Positions 22,425 to 37,170 of a DNA stretch of 64,000 nt are shown piece after piece. A program made the translations under genes and the position numbers. The DNA is taken from positions 71,055,472 through 71,119,471 of the forward strand of contig CM055092.1 of assembly GCA_029204225.1 (NCBI GenBank). Reading direction: 5' to 3'. The notes beneath the pieces were generated by a model. The model worked only from the letters and a program-made list of their open reading frames with translations. It did not search any database and had not been told where the DNA came from. The first letter of the stretch is position 1, and each line of letters opens with the position of its first letter. This stretch comes from Diphasiastrum complanatum. Its lineage: Eukaryota > Streptophyta > Lycopodiopsida > Lycopodiales > Lycopodiaceae.

Positions 22425-22690
22425 ATTCGCTGCTCAGATCCGCTGGACCATTGCTGTTCAGATCCACTGCTCAGATCTGCTGGACCATCGCTGTTCGGAT
22501 CCGCTGCTCAGAGGAGAGAGTGCAGCACAAGTGTACCGCAGCTAAGTGCGCATCTCCAGAACAGCTGAGCGTGCCCAGATCGGACCCTGCCCAGATCAGA
22601 CCTCGCTGCCAGAGAATGCACTAATTGCTGGAGGGGGAGCGCACCAGACTGCCATCGCTGGAGGGGGAGCGCCCTAGGCTGCCATCGCTA
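22425..22690. repeat. GC-rich tandem repeats in the LINE leader
   Basis: A unit near 37 bp ('CTGCTCAGATCCGCTGGACC' and variants) repeats at about 22432-22512, and a second of about 34 bp ('GCTGGAGGGGGAGCGC') at 22628-22690. Repeated monomers in the 5' leader often carry the internal promoter of LINEs. Confidence 0.6.
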
Positions 22691-22705
22691 GAGAGAGAGA
22701 GAGAG

Positions 22706-22746
<41 letters not shown>

Positions 22747-22768
22747 TAGATAGATAGATAGATAGATG
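22691..22768. repeat. Compound microsatellite (GA)n(TA)n(GATA)n
   Basis: Twenty bp of GA, about 34 bp of TA and six GATA units directly before the LINE 5' end. The element may have inserted beside it or carried its seed. Confidence 0.95.
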
Positions 22769-22769
22769 A

Positions 22770-23555
22770 TAGGAAGGGGGCTAACCAGAGTGATTCGTGA
22801 TAGATCATACTAGATCTCTTACTGTTCAACAAACAACAATTCAGAGTTTAATAAGTGATAGATCATACAACAAACAGCAATTCAAAGTTTAATAACCTTA
22901 TGAAAAATGTAGACGTTTGTGTTTGAAGTTTGAGTGGATGTAAAAAATTGTTGACTTGAAAATTGGATTCTCAACGTATCAGTTTTTGGGCACTAAAATA
23001 AGAGACTATATACGCACATATCAAAGTCGTCTGTCTATTCTGCAAGAGTGCGATTGTTTGGCCACACATTTCGGCCTCTGCATTCAGCGACTTTCTGGCC
23101 ACAGAACTGCAATTATTTTTCAGCAGAAGTGTGATTTTTTTTCGACCAGAAGGGTGATTGAATGTTGTCTCTGAAATAACTCCCCACAAAAGTGTGAATG
23201 TCTGGCAGTAAAAGTGCGTGTAGCCTCCTCAGAATCAGCGTGTAACTAGCTGCAGAATAATGCACTTAATAAAAAATGTGTTAGATCATGTCGGCTCCCT
23301 CATTGGAAATTAGAGGAGAGGCAACTGCTGTAGAAAAGGTAGAGTCCAAAATGGAGCAGACTCTAAGGTTGCAAAGTTTGAATTGCTAAGGAGCCTCCCC
23401 TCACATTTTTATAGCAACAAATTTCTTCTCTCTATAGAGAAAGAGCTATCAGCACTTTCATAATGTACATTTACGCAAGCTAACAGAAAACAACGGTTAC
23501 TAATGAATGCCAAAATATTGATACAAAGCTTAAATAAAGCAGAATCGAATTTTTG
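22770..23555. other. No gene recognised
   Basis: Short open frames only. 'GATAGATCATAC' with a following 'AACAAACA.CAATTCA.AGTTTAATAA' block is repeated near 22798 and 22858. Confidence 0.45.
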
Positions 23556-24550
23556 GAAAGACTCGAATTCTTTAAACGACTCGAATTTTTCCAATGGATC
23601 AGATTTTTTCAAAATATTGAATTATTTCAATGACTCAAATTTTTTCAATGACTCGAATTTTTTGAGCGACTCGATTTTTTAGGGAAAGACTCGAATTTTA
23701 AAACGACTCAAGTTTTTTGAACGACTCAAAATTTTCCAATGACTGGAAATTTTTGAATGACTCGAATTATTTGAACGAGTCGAATTTTTGGAAAGAATCG
23801 AATTTTTCAAAAAAGACTCGAATTTTTGGAACGACTCAATTTTTAATGGAAAGACTCGATTTTTTGAACGACTCAAAATTTTCCAAAGAATCGAATTTTT
23901 CGAACGACTCGAATTTTTCTTAAGACTCGAATTTTTGGAACGACTTGATTTTTTATGGAAAGACTCAAATTTTTTAAGGATTCAGATTTTCTGAATAACT
24001 CAAAATTTTCCAATGACGAAAATTCTTCGAATGACTCGACTTTTTGGAAAGACTCGAATTGTTCGAACAACTCGAATTTTTGGAACGACTTGAATTTTTC
24101 CAACGGATCGAATGTTTTCAAAATATCGAATTTTTCCAATGACTCAAACTTTTCTTAACACTTGATTTTTTCCAAAGTATCGAATGTTTTTTTAAGACTC
24201 GAATTTTTTCAGAAAGTCAAATTTTTCGAGACCCGAACTTTTCGAATGTCTCCAATTTTTTTGAAGACTCGAATTTTTTCAATGACTCGGTTTTTTTTTC
24301 CAAAGGATCGAATTTTTTCAAATATTCAATTTGTTTCGAAGCCTCGAATTAAGGATCGAACTGTCAACTCGAATTTTTCTGAAGGATCGAAGGACTCTTT
24401 GTACTGTCAAGTCAAATTTTTCAAAAGACTCAAATTTTTTCAGAGACTCGATTTTTTTCCCAAAGACTCAAATTTTTTTGAAGACTAGAACTTTTTCGAA
24501 ACCTTTCATATTTTTTTGAAGGCTCAAATTTTTTCAAAGACTCGAATGTT
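23556..24550. repeat. Degenerate tandem array 'GACTCGAATTTTT..'
   Basis: About 1 kb built from a unit of roughly 18-19 bp, consensus near GACTCGAATTTTTCCAAC, with AT-rich spacers of variable length. Units differ by substitutions and small indels, so several frames stay open by chance and give phenylalanine-rich 'ERLEFF'-like peptides. There is no reason to call them genes. The array ends at 'GATATTCGAGATGCGAGATG'. Confidence 0.85.
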
Positions 24551-24653
24551 AGATATTCGAGATGCGAGATGTGCGAGATCGGCCATCATCCAAATCATCG
24601 GTCGCCACCTAGATCGATCTCCATTGCCCGTCAACGACGGGCACTAACAACAA

Positions 24654-24655
<2 letters not shown>

Positions 24656-24701
<46 letters not shown>
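24656..24701. repeat. (TA)23 microsatellite
   Basis: Uninterrupted TA dinucleotides directly after GTG. Confidence 0.95.
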
Positions 24702-26738
<2,037 letters not shown>

Positions 26739-27002
26739 AAATAAAAAGTTGGGTCCAAAAATGGTGTCACATGCCCTTATATAGACAATACCAGAGTTAA
26801 GGTTTTTGGTGGACCCAAGACCACGTGTCATAGCAACTTGATTTTTATTAAAAAAAGGTTTAAACCGAATTTATTTTTAACTACTTGGGTCCTTTTCATT
26901 TTGGGCCCATTTGAGAGCTAGTCTACCACTAATTATCATTTGGCTTGCGAGTACATTGCACCTTCTTACGAGTGTCTATCTTTACATCTCTAGCAGATCT
27001 AA

Positions 27003-27215
27003 TAGCTTTTCCGACTCGGTGATGCATTTGTTCCCATCACCGTAAAATATGTTTGTAAGGCGCTAGGCTTTGTTTTTGCTTGTTGGTCGGTCCACTATTT
27101 GTCGACTTCATTAGTGGTGACGCTCCATGTAGATGTGGGTTCTGGAGCTCTCTTGTCGGTATTTTGTTGACACTAAGAATCTTTATAGAAATCTTCTAAT
27201 GTGCCTTGAGTATGA
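27003..27215 (+). repeat. Dispersed repeat family 2, copy 1
   Basis: Aligns with 52180-52475: 'ATATGTTTGTAAGGCGCTAG', 'GTTGGTCGGTCCACTA', 'GTCGACTTCATTAGTGGTGA', 'GTGGGTTCTGGAGCTC', 'TCGGTATTTTGTTGACAC' and 'AAATCTTCTAA'. Non-coding, type unknown. Confidence 0.65.
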
Positions 27216-29394
27216 ATTTGGTGACAGTCCCTATGCACTTGTGCTGGTCTTTGACGTGGTTGGCGTGGCGATGTGAACTAGAATGTCGCGAGGGAATGTG
27301 AAAGGCGTGGGAGAAAGAGAGGGATCGAGAAGTGGTGGTAAAATGAAAAAAAAATTAAGGCGACAATTTATTCAAATAGGAGGGGGCAAAACAAATAGTA
27401 TGTATAGAAATAACTATTTACAAACAATAAAAAATTGAATAAAACAAGAAAAGAGAAAAATGTTAAAAACAATGAGAATGAAAGTGAGCCATCAATGCTT
27501 TTTAAATGACCTTTTTTTTTTTTCTTCTTAAATTTCAATTTTTGTTTTCAATAGATGGAGATGGGATCACTACTTTATTGAAGTTGCTCGATCTAGCCAT
27601 TCTGGTCTTCAGCATCCCGATTTGCCTGTGGCAAACCTCGATGATCTTGACAAATCTGGACCACAACGAGTTGCAAATTAAAGAGTGAAAGCGAATTGGG
27701 CCAAACGTAGGGTGCATGTTTATAAGAGAAAGCTCCTCAAGATCCTGCTTACAAGACAAACACAATGGAAAACAAACTATGGAGAAACCACCCAACTAAG
27801 TAGAAGCAACCAATCAATCTCTAGAAGCTTCACCCCCAAGCCAAGGAATAGAAAGCATGAAAGTAGAGTGAGAGCCTGGCAATGAATCGACCACAAATGT
27901 GAGTAGTAGGACGAGTTTGGCTCCTTATATAGAGCATAGAATCACATGTGCACAGGTCCTAACTCCCCTATACATAGATTCATCTAGAATAGAGTCTCTA
28001 TGCATGGATCCTCTATTCATAGAATTGCCATTGATAACTCTACACATGCATACAATATGTATAGATGTCGTTGTACATTATTTCATGACCAAGGACACTG
28101 TTCAGATTGAACTACTGTTGTAATTATAGGTTAGTTAAGACAATTTTTGTAACAAACAAGAACGATGTGTACAAATACATTTCCAACTCTCATTTAGAAA
28201 TAAGCGAGAAGAGCGGAAGATCTATAATCAATTTGTTGCTCTTGCTTCACAAACATTGAATGTAATATACAAGCAACACTTCATCATCATATGTGTTTTA
28301 TGTGGATGTCTATGCATAGTGATTTCATTACATCAATCTATTTGCTTGTTTAGCTCGTTCACTCAATCTAACGAATCGCGTACATCTCTGACTCCTCAAC
28401 ATCTGTTCAGATGACGACTGTCTCTAATGCATAAGGAACAAGCCCAATCATTTTGCATCATTATTCAACAAATTGACAGTAACTCCAACAATCTTCGGTG
28501 GATGTGATCAGACTAGTGTCTGAACACGCATTTGTTTTTAATCGGTCCTATATACATCGATTCGGGAGCTGTTCTACATTATTTCTTCTTCCTCCCAGTT
28601 CCGATTCCATCAGTTGGAATCCGAACATTCTTATCAAAGTTTGCCTTCATCCAGCTGGATACCTCAAGGAGGGCGCATACGGAGGGCGTAGGGGAGGTGC
28701 ACAAGGGAGGGGCCGTAGGGAGGGTGTGACACAAAGTTTTCCATGAAATTACATAAAGGATGGGGAAATGATTACAAGGCATGGAGTAGAGGATGGATTC
28801 ATGTGGATAGGGCACATGTTCACAATAAGAAGCTTAGAGCTCTCACTTGCAAATGAGCCAAATGATCCTAAAATTGATGTCTCTTGCCTACTTATAGGCA
28901 AATCCCTTAACTTAACTTAACATATATCTTGAGGTATAGTTAGCCCTTGTTAAGTCTTATTAAATGTATTTGGGCCCTTGTTGGCCTATTATTCTTATTG
29001 AGGTACTTTGAAGGACCTAAATAGGGAACCACCTTATTTTAAAGGCTAATAGCTCCTTTTGGGCCCAAAAAAAGCTTACATTGGATAGTATATTGCATTC
29101 ACAAGCATGGGTGTATTGAAAGTACATGAGAGTTGAGGTGGTCGAAGACGAGTGGGTGGTCTGTTGGGATGCAGATGATGATAGCGCTTTACGAGAAGTG
29201 TGGTGGCCCCGACCTTGCCAAGCCCATCATCTAGCCCATCTTCATTTTTCTAAACATTGGTCTAAAGAGGCGGGCGGGGAAGGGGGGGGGGGGTGTCCAA
29301 AAGACGTCCTACATGTGTTCTGCATCCCTTTGGCAGCTCTGAATTTTAATGCTAACGACCTATCTACATCGCATTTACATTTTCTAATCGAATA
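27216..29394. other. No gene recognised
   Basis: Mixed sequence with A- and T-runs, a T-run at 27512-27521 and a G-run at 29282-29292. Sequence rich in 'GGGCCC' and 'TTAACTTAAC' at 28860-29100 resembles the flank of an old LTR, without boundaries. Confidence 0.4.
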
Positions 29395-29840
29395 AGCTAT
29401 ACAAATGGACCTATCTAGCAAATGGGATCTTACCTAAGTAAGCTGGATCAGCTAATTTAGGGCTAATCTACCTAGCTAATTGGGTCTAAGTTACAAATAA
29501 CATAACCTGATCTAGCTAATCGCGATGTACCAAATAATCCATGTCTAATCTATGTAACCAGGCTAAGACTGATCTAATTACCCTATCGTTAGGATTAATC
29601 TAACTGATCTAAAGCTACACCCAATCTACTTGTTTACTGGTCTAGCTAAGCTACTTATTCCTAACAAGACTATCCTAAACTATTCTTGCTATCTTGACCA
29701 AGTTAATCTACAACACAAAGGAATTCTAATCTAGCTGATCCTAGTGCCTAGATTCTGATCATGTAAGTTCTATCCTACTCGATCTAGCTTGCTAACTTAC
29801 TCTAACTTGCTAAAGTTGGTCCTAATCTATTGCTATCAAA
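29395..29840. repeat. CTA-rich low-complexity tract
   Basis: Words such as CTAATCTA, GATCTAGCTAA, CTAACTT and CCTA recur dozens of times in about 445 bp without a fixed period. Composition is unlike either neighbour. Confidence 0.55.
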
Positions 29841-29972
29841 AGTATTTAAGAACAATTATAACACAATCGAAGGGAAACTAGGTTATTTTTGTCTACACCT
29901 ACCTAGTCTATCTTAGTGTGGTTCTGATGGTGCTTCTTGGAAAGATAAAGATGACGAGGGTGGTGCATGAGG

Positions 29973-31410
29973 CTAATTTCTAAGTTGAACATCGGTTGGG
30001 TAGTAGGGACGCAACTTGCTACCGTAAATGGGTGTGTCAAACAATATGCCTTGCAGGTTGACGAGAATTATTATGCCATTGGGTCGGATCTCTACTACTT
30101 TGTACGGTCCTTTTCCTAGAAACTTAAGCTTTCCTTTACGTGCATTGGCTTTGTACAACATTACCAATTCTCCCTTGATGAGATCCTTAGTCTTGATGTT
30201 TCAGTCATGCCAGGATTTTCTCCGTTGCTTCCCCACGGCTAAAGCATGGAGAGATAGGAAGCAAGTTTCATGGAGTTGGAGGAGATTTTGAAGTTTCTGT
30301 TTGATGGATTCCTCCGCACTAAGACATTTGGCGATGGCAAATCTTAGACTTAGAATAATAAACTTAGCAGACATTATAGCTTCATGACCATATACCATTT
30401 GGAATGGTGTTTACTGAATGCTTACCTTGTAGGTAGTCATGAGATCCCATAGAGCTGCATGAAGTTTGTGCTCCCAATCCGATCGTGTGGGAGTCTACCA
30501 TTTTTGTGATAATGCTACACAAAACCTTATTCGACAATTCTGCTTGTTCATTGTATAGTGATTAATAGGGAGTACTTTTCATATGGACAACCAGATACGA
30601 TGATAACGAGTGAGCGATAGTTTCATTTAAGCAATGCATATAGCGATCACTCATGAGTTTGAGTGGACACCCAAAACAAACTAGGATGTTTTCATACAGG
30701 AATTTGGCAGTGGAATTAGCTTCAGCTTTTCTCACCACCTTGGCTTCGACCCATTTGGTGAAATAATCTATGGCTACGATAATATAATGGGCTTGGAAAC
30801 CTCGCACATCCAAGTGAATAGGGCCGACATAGTCAATGTTCCATTTCTCAAATGGCATCTTGTCCAAGATAGGTTGTAACAACATTCTATCCTTTTCTTG
30901 GATTTTGTTGAACCTTTGGCACGCATCACGCCTCTTAACCTGAAATAAAGATCTTGAACATCGTGCGCCACCATAGCCCATGTTGCAACACTTTTCGATT
31001 GGTAGTTTCGATAGTGAAATGCCCTTCACCTATTCCTTCATGGGTGATACTCACTACTTGGGGCACTTCGTGTGTGAGGACGCATCGCATATGATACCAT
31101 CGTTACATTTGCGATAGAGCTGTTTGGCTATCAACGTATAGGGAGAAGATTTAATTATCAACCTCCATTGCTCCACTTTGTTCATCTCCAGGGGAGGACG
31201 CCCCGACATAAGATATCAAACAATATCGGCTGCCAACTTTGGGACGACATCAACGTGGAACAATATGGCATCAAGAAGTTTGTTGTCTACCCCTCTTCTC
31301 TCAGGTACGTTGCGTATTAGTGAGAGGTAATAGGCTACATATTGTTGCTTGCCCTTGCGAATGACGATGTTGGGTATAGCGATGGTGATGAGCAGCCCTT
31401 CGCCTGTCAA
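29973..31410 (-). pseudogene. Ty3/gypsy RNase H-integrase linker and integrase
   Basis: From right to left on the minus strand: a linker 'YVAYYLSLIRNVPERRGVD' (31410-31216), the zinc-binding end 'RRDACQRF', the integrase core with 'NIDYVGPI', 'AIDYFTKWVEA' and 'LMSDRYMHCLNETI', a glutamate in 'EQAELSNKVL' (about 30530-30560), then the GPY/F module 'KLKFLGKGPYKVVEI' and 'GSKLRPYYP' (30167-29973). So all three acidic residues of the catalytic triad can be found. The frame is broken by several stops and shifts. No chromodomain is visible after the GPY module. RT and most of RNase H are missing, because the sequence above 31440 changes to an LTR-like repeat. Confidence 0.85.
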
Positions 31411-31440
31411 AAGGATAAGTTCCTCGAGGATAGAGCTCTA

Positions 31441-32290
<850 letters not shown>

Positions 32291-32481
32291 CTTTTACAGT
32301 TGTGAGTTACGAGTTGGAAGTTGAAGTTCTAGCTAAAGAGTTGGGGCAATGTTGGTTGGGCAGGTCGTGCGTGCTCTGAAGCATCTTGTTTACTCAAGGA
32401 TGCAACGACCCTCCCAACTTACTTTCCACTTACGACTATTTTTAATTATTTACATGAAATACCCTCAATAGGACCTCCGAC

Positions 32482-35449
32482 CTAAAGTAGTGTCGGTCCC
32501 TTGGCACTATGGCATTTATATGGGCCTCGGGTTTCGTGGCGGCGCTTTATTAGATATCCTATGATGTCGTCCATATAATCGACTTGCTCTAGGCTATGCT
32601 CATCTTTCGGTGGAAAAAAGACATTCTGGACACCCGCTAGCCAAAATTGGGCTATCCATGTTTGAAATTTGTCTGGGCAAGGATGGCCTAACATTGTCGC
32701 TCTATAGTACACTCTGGACACTAGAAGTTGGTCTTCAAGTTTATCCGAAGTTAGGGTTGTGTTGGGATCAAAAAACAAGGGTGGAAATTTTTTTTTCCCA
32801 TTTGGTGGGGACCCTTAGCAACAACTCTAAGTCCTGGGCGAATTCTACTGGCGCGCAGACTGTGGGATCAAAGCACTTGATATAACACTTGGAAAATTGA
32901 ACTAGAGCCTTTTTGGCATCTACGTTCATGCCCCACCCATGCTCTGAATATATCTTTGGCCAGTTGAATATGCGTATTGTTATTTGGTCCAAAGGAGTCC
33001 CGCATTCCGTCCATTTGTATCGTCGTGGAATGGGGACGAAATGAGGATTGATCTACAGCTGCCTCGGACTGGTCACATAGGCTCTGATGGGTGACAGATC
33101 TTTCTCGAAGGTGCGTTGTTGTCATTCAGATTGTGGAGCCAGTGCCAGAAGGCGCGCGGTCTCATTGCCCTTGATATCTTTTGCTAAAAAGGATACGTGC
33201 CAGCTGCCACACGTGAGGATTCATGTGCCAGCCACCACACATGAGGATTCATGGGGGAATTGTACCAGGAATGCATCAATTTCCTCCTCCACGCTTCTTG
33301 GTTGGTAGAATGCTCGACTGACCAAAATGGACTAAGAGCCCTGGGAGGTTGGTGCTTGTTGCTCCTATGCTGCTATGTTTGAACTCTGTCCTAGCCTTTG
33401 AGTAGTGTCTAGGCCTTGGTCTTGATCTACATGCCCCGTTGCATCAGATCCTTGATCGTGGCTCATGCTAGCCTGTGTAGCTTCTAATGTATGTGGTGGT
33501 GGCCACGAGGGCCGGTTGTGGCTGTTGGGTCATGTGTTGTTGCCAATCTTTGAGGGCCACCTTAGCTTGTGCTATCTGTTGGTGGGCATTGGCTGGGCTA
33601 ACCATATGGACTTTTCCTGCTGCAAAGCTTGAACCTCCGCTCCCAGGCATTGAATTTTTGTTTCGGCCACTAATAGGTGGGCCTGGAGTGGGGCTAGTTG
33701 ATGTTGGGCTTGTTGCTGAGCTTCCTAGACCTTATTGGATGCATCCGTCACTGATTGGAAGAGCGCCTTGATATACTCCTGTAGGCCTGTGTCTTTTGTC
33801 TTCAGTTGCAAGACTTAGTCCTTTTCAGCCTACTCGTGTTGTTTTGCGATATGTAGGTCTTGTTGGAGCTGTGAGAGCTCTGCTCACAACCTTGTGTTGC
33901 TAGTGGCCAACTCTACCACCTGGCCGTCCAATGTGGATTTGGCTGTCACCAACCTCTGGAGCAACGTGCCCAAGTGCTGGTAGGCCGCGGTGACATCGTG
34001 TAGCACGACCAGGGTGGCACTGCTTGCTGGGACTGGTTGAGGTGTCGCTCGTGGTGCTGCATCGTCATCGTCGTCGTCTTCAATCAGAATCTCTTGTGCC
34101 ACCATCCCCTCAGGTGCGGTGGGCATGCTGAGGTGAGGCGACAAACTTTGTTTGCTTGAATGCGTCATCATCCAATGGTATATCAGACTCGACATTTTGG
34201 ATGGATGGATCAATGAAGGAAGTGGAGGGAGGGATGGAGGTGTGCAGAGAAAGAGAGATAGGTTGTTCGAAGGAAGCAATGTTGGGAGGCATGGGAAATT
34301 GGAGGGTTGTGTCGAGGATGGAAGGATATGTGGGAGGTTACAGGTTGAGAATGTTCAAGAAGGCAAGGGTGTAAGGAGATATCTAGGAATCTTGGGGGTC
34401 AATGGAGATGGGAGGAGTGGAAAGATAAGAGTCAAGGGAGGTGGGAGGAATGGACGAGACGATGGTGATGCAAGGTGGAGATGAAGCAAGGACAACAATG
34501 GAAGATGGAGGGATTGGGGGAATAGGGATAGGAGGTGGCACATTAGTGGTTGCAAGAGTGGATGCGGAAGAAATTGAGGTAGGAAGGGGTGGTGCGGTAC
34601 GACGACGTGTGTTGTTGGAAGGAGGATCAGCAGAGGATGAAGTGGCACCACACATACGTTTGCTAAATGGGAAGTCAATTGGAAGGGTAGGAGGTCTACA
34701 ACTGGTGGAGGGAATGGCAGTTGTTAGGACTTGGGATCGGTAAAGTCCTTGAAGCTTCTGTTTAAGGAGGGTAACGGCAAGGGCGGAGAGAAGTGGGCTT
34801 GCAGCAAATCTCTCACGTGCGTTGGGCCCTCTTCAGCTTAAAAATAATAAAGGAGTGCCAATCATAGGGCACAATCTTATTGGCTGAAAAATCCTTGTGG
34901 AATTCCACAGGTTTACGGAGAAGGAGGGATTGGATGCATTCCTTTCGCAAGCTTCCTACAATGACAAATTTGCTCAGGAGATGGTGGGCTATGGCTTGGA
35001 TGACCGAGTTGTTAATGGCCTCGATCAAATACTCGTCATTCGCATGATGTAGGGGTATTGAGGGGTCCAGGAAGGGGGCGATGGCTTTAGGGGCGTGTTG
35101 ATGTGAAGGCTTTGGTCTATCACCGGAAACAATTCCAATGGTAGCTAGGGATGCTGGGTTCACACGCACGTGGTGTGTGGTACCTTGGTGTTGGGGACAT
35201 AGAATCTAGATTAATCTTCAAACTACGTCTCGAAGACTGCGACGACGAAATCTATGAAGATGGCATAGGTGAAAAGCATTGGGTAAATGCCCATCACTTC
35301 CAGGAGGTTGGGAGGTCTAGATCCATGGGGCAATCTGAGAGTCGGCGGGTAGGGTGGACTTAGGAATTTTGAACCAAGCGATTTGAGTGGTGTTAGTTTT
35401 GTCATAGGGTCTGGATGGTTGGTTATCTGGGTTGGTGGAAGATGCCATA
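32482..35449 (-). pseudogene. Unidentified decayed coding region
   Basis: A candidate start on the minus strand at about 35449 reads '[19 protein letters not shown]'. Downstream come 'GIYPMLFTYAIFIDFVVAVF', 'SRFYVPNTKVPHTTCVRVNP', 'YLIEAINNSVIQAIAHHLLS', a proline-rich stretch, 'ILIEDDDDDDA', 'HLGTLLQRLVTAKSTLDGQV', and finally 'FSKCYIKCFDPTVCAPVEF' and 'YMDDIIGYLIKRRHETRGPY'. The frame changes several times. It lies in the same orientation as the LTR-like repeat that follows, so it may be the internal region of that element. I recognise no retroviral domain. Confidence 0.4.
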
Positions 35450-35469
35450 CTGACGGTGAGATTGGATTG

Positions 35470-35600
35470 TAGCTTTTAGAGATGTCGGACTGTAGCTTTT
35501 AGATGTAGGGTTGTAGCTTGGAGATGTAGGGTTATAGCTTGGAGATGTAGGGTTGTAGCTTGGAGATGTAGGGCTGTAGCTTGGAGATGTAGGGCTAGGT
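35470..35600 (-). repeat. 21-bp minisatellite encoding CTD-like heptads
   Basis: About five units of 21 bp. In one minus-strand frame each reads as a heptad: '[20 protein letters not shown]', then two more 'YNPTSPS'-like units, ending '[12 protein letters not shown]'. That is the RNA polymerase II largest-subunit CTD consensus or one step from it. The frame runs open from 35875 to 35423, but the part before the repeats has no RPB1 similarity that I can see. The repeats lie just upstream of the 'MASSTN' start in another frame, so they may simply be leader sequence. Confidence 0.6.
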
Positions 35601-35867
35601 AAGGTTTGGGTATGGTAAAGGCGAAAAGACACAAAAAGAGAAAAACAATGGATTTTGATGGGATAAAGGTGGACCAGGTGGAAATGAGACTGAAATAGGT
35701 GATAGAAAGTGCCGAGGATGGTGTGTATGAAGTTTGATCGTATTTGGAGATAGTTGAAAATTTTAGTAAAAGTTCGGCAAGAGCTTTGCTGTGTAAAGTG
35801 ACAAATGACTCGAATTCCCTGCTTATATAGAGGAAAATTAGAGTGCATTTTGGGAGACAATGCAAAT

Positions 35868-36480
35868 TTTGTCATTGAAAGATGCTAGGCATTTCATCAC
35901 CTTTATCAATGAATATTCCAAATGAACAACTGTGTATTTTATCAAGCATAAATCTGAGGCACTCAATCTCTTCAAAACATTCAAGGAGCATTCAAAGAAA
36001 GAGACTGGTAAACGAATCAAAGTCGTGAAGTCAGATAACGGTGGAGAGTATATCTCAACCAAATTCCACCATTAGTGAAAAACCTCAAAGTATTCGGTTG
36101 TATCGCCTACCCATAGATCTCGAAACAGACAAGGAAGAAATTGGACTTCCAAAGTCTCAAATCCATCCACATTGATTATGCTTCTTCATATACCACTTAC
36201 AAGCTATATGATCCCGATACCTCGAAGATATTCTTCAGCAGAGATGTCATCTTTATCGAGGATTAGTTCATCGACTTGAAAGGTAAGAGCAAAGTTCTTG
36301 ATGACCCATCAAATGCTCCAGTCATCGACACGACAATTCGAGTCTCTAGTTCAAACGTGCCGATAGTCGAACAACTATTTGACTATGAATCCGAAGAAGC
36401 CGTTGTTGTTACTTAGGAGCAACAAAACCACGGACAAGATAATTGGCCTAGGCCACATCCAAAAAGATTTACCAGAATAT
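35868..36480 (+). pseudogene. Ty1/copia integrase fragment
   Basis: '[13 protein letters not shown]', a stop, 'VYFIKHKSEALNLFKTFKEH', 'KVVKSDNGGEYISTKF' (second catalytic aspartate), then a deletion that removes the glutamate segment, then 'NLKVFGCIAYP', 'YKLYDPDTSKIFFSRDVIF' and the linker. The first aspartate region is also missing. Several stops. No LTR is attached. Confidence 0.85.
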
Positions 36481-36654
36481 GCACACAACCTACAAGCTAC
36501 ATTGATAAGTATGCTTGCTAGCTAATTTAGGAATCGACTACCGTCGAAGAGACACTCAGCCAATTATACTCAGATTTTCTAGAGATAAACAATGGACATA
36601 CAATATGTCTCTCTGATCAACGTCCATGGCTTTTTGGCTGGTTGGTTTCATAAT

Positions 36655-37170
36655 CTAGGTATCATGATCGATCTTCATAGCAGAATTGCAATTTTGAAGG
36701 ACGATACAGTTCTGACCCCAGTCATGAAGTGCTTGGGATGCTCGGAACCACAGTTTTTCCAGTAGGACAGTATAGGATTGGGGAAATTCAAGCAAGTTCA
36801 AGACTACAAAATCTAGCACAAATCGAATTCCTGCTACCTTGGTATGTACTTCCTTGGTTGTGCCTAGAGGTTTCACACTTGATTGATCAGCTAGTCAAAT
36901 AGTAAAAGGGGCGCTCACCATATGGGTGAGTCCCCATGCATGATATAGCTTGGAGGAGATGATGTTAACTCCTGATCCTCCATCAACTATGACTGACTCT
37001 TGTGGAAACCCTCGATGTGTGATTGAGATCGTTACGTCTTTTGCATCTTTTTTCCAACCTACTCCTACCTGGTGGACGGATTGTAATTTTTCAGTTCTTT
37101 CTTATGGCATGAGATTAGTGGGATTTGGGGTGGATTGGGTACTGCTTGGTCCATCTATGTAGAATTTCAA
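36655..37170 (-). pseudogene. Ty3/gypsy aspartic protease fragment
   Basis: The minus strand gives 'VIVDGGSGVNIISSKLYHAW', which has the retropepsin D-G-G-S pattern at the catalytic position, then 'LADQSSVKPLGTTKEVHTKV' and 'FVLDFVVLNL'. A preceding stretch 'VTISITHRGFPQESVIVDGG' is typical of plant gypsy polyproteins. A stop follows 'APFTI'. It probably belongs to the same element as the gag piece at 37870-38171. Confidence 0.8.

Noticed and set aside
23409-24519. Cluster of 60-110-codon frames rich in F, E, R and N
   Set aside because: Produced by the TCGAATTTTT tandem array in all frames on both strands; no start context and no conservation.
32482-32778. 'YMDD' string as a reverse transcriptase active site
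   Set aside because: The surrounding residues ('VDYMDDIIGYLIKRR') lack the rest of the RT palm motifs, so the match looks accidental.
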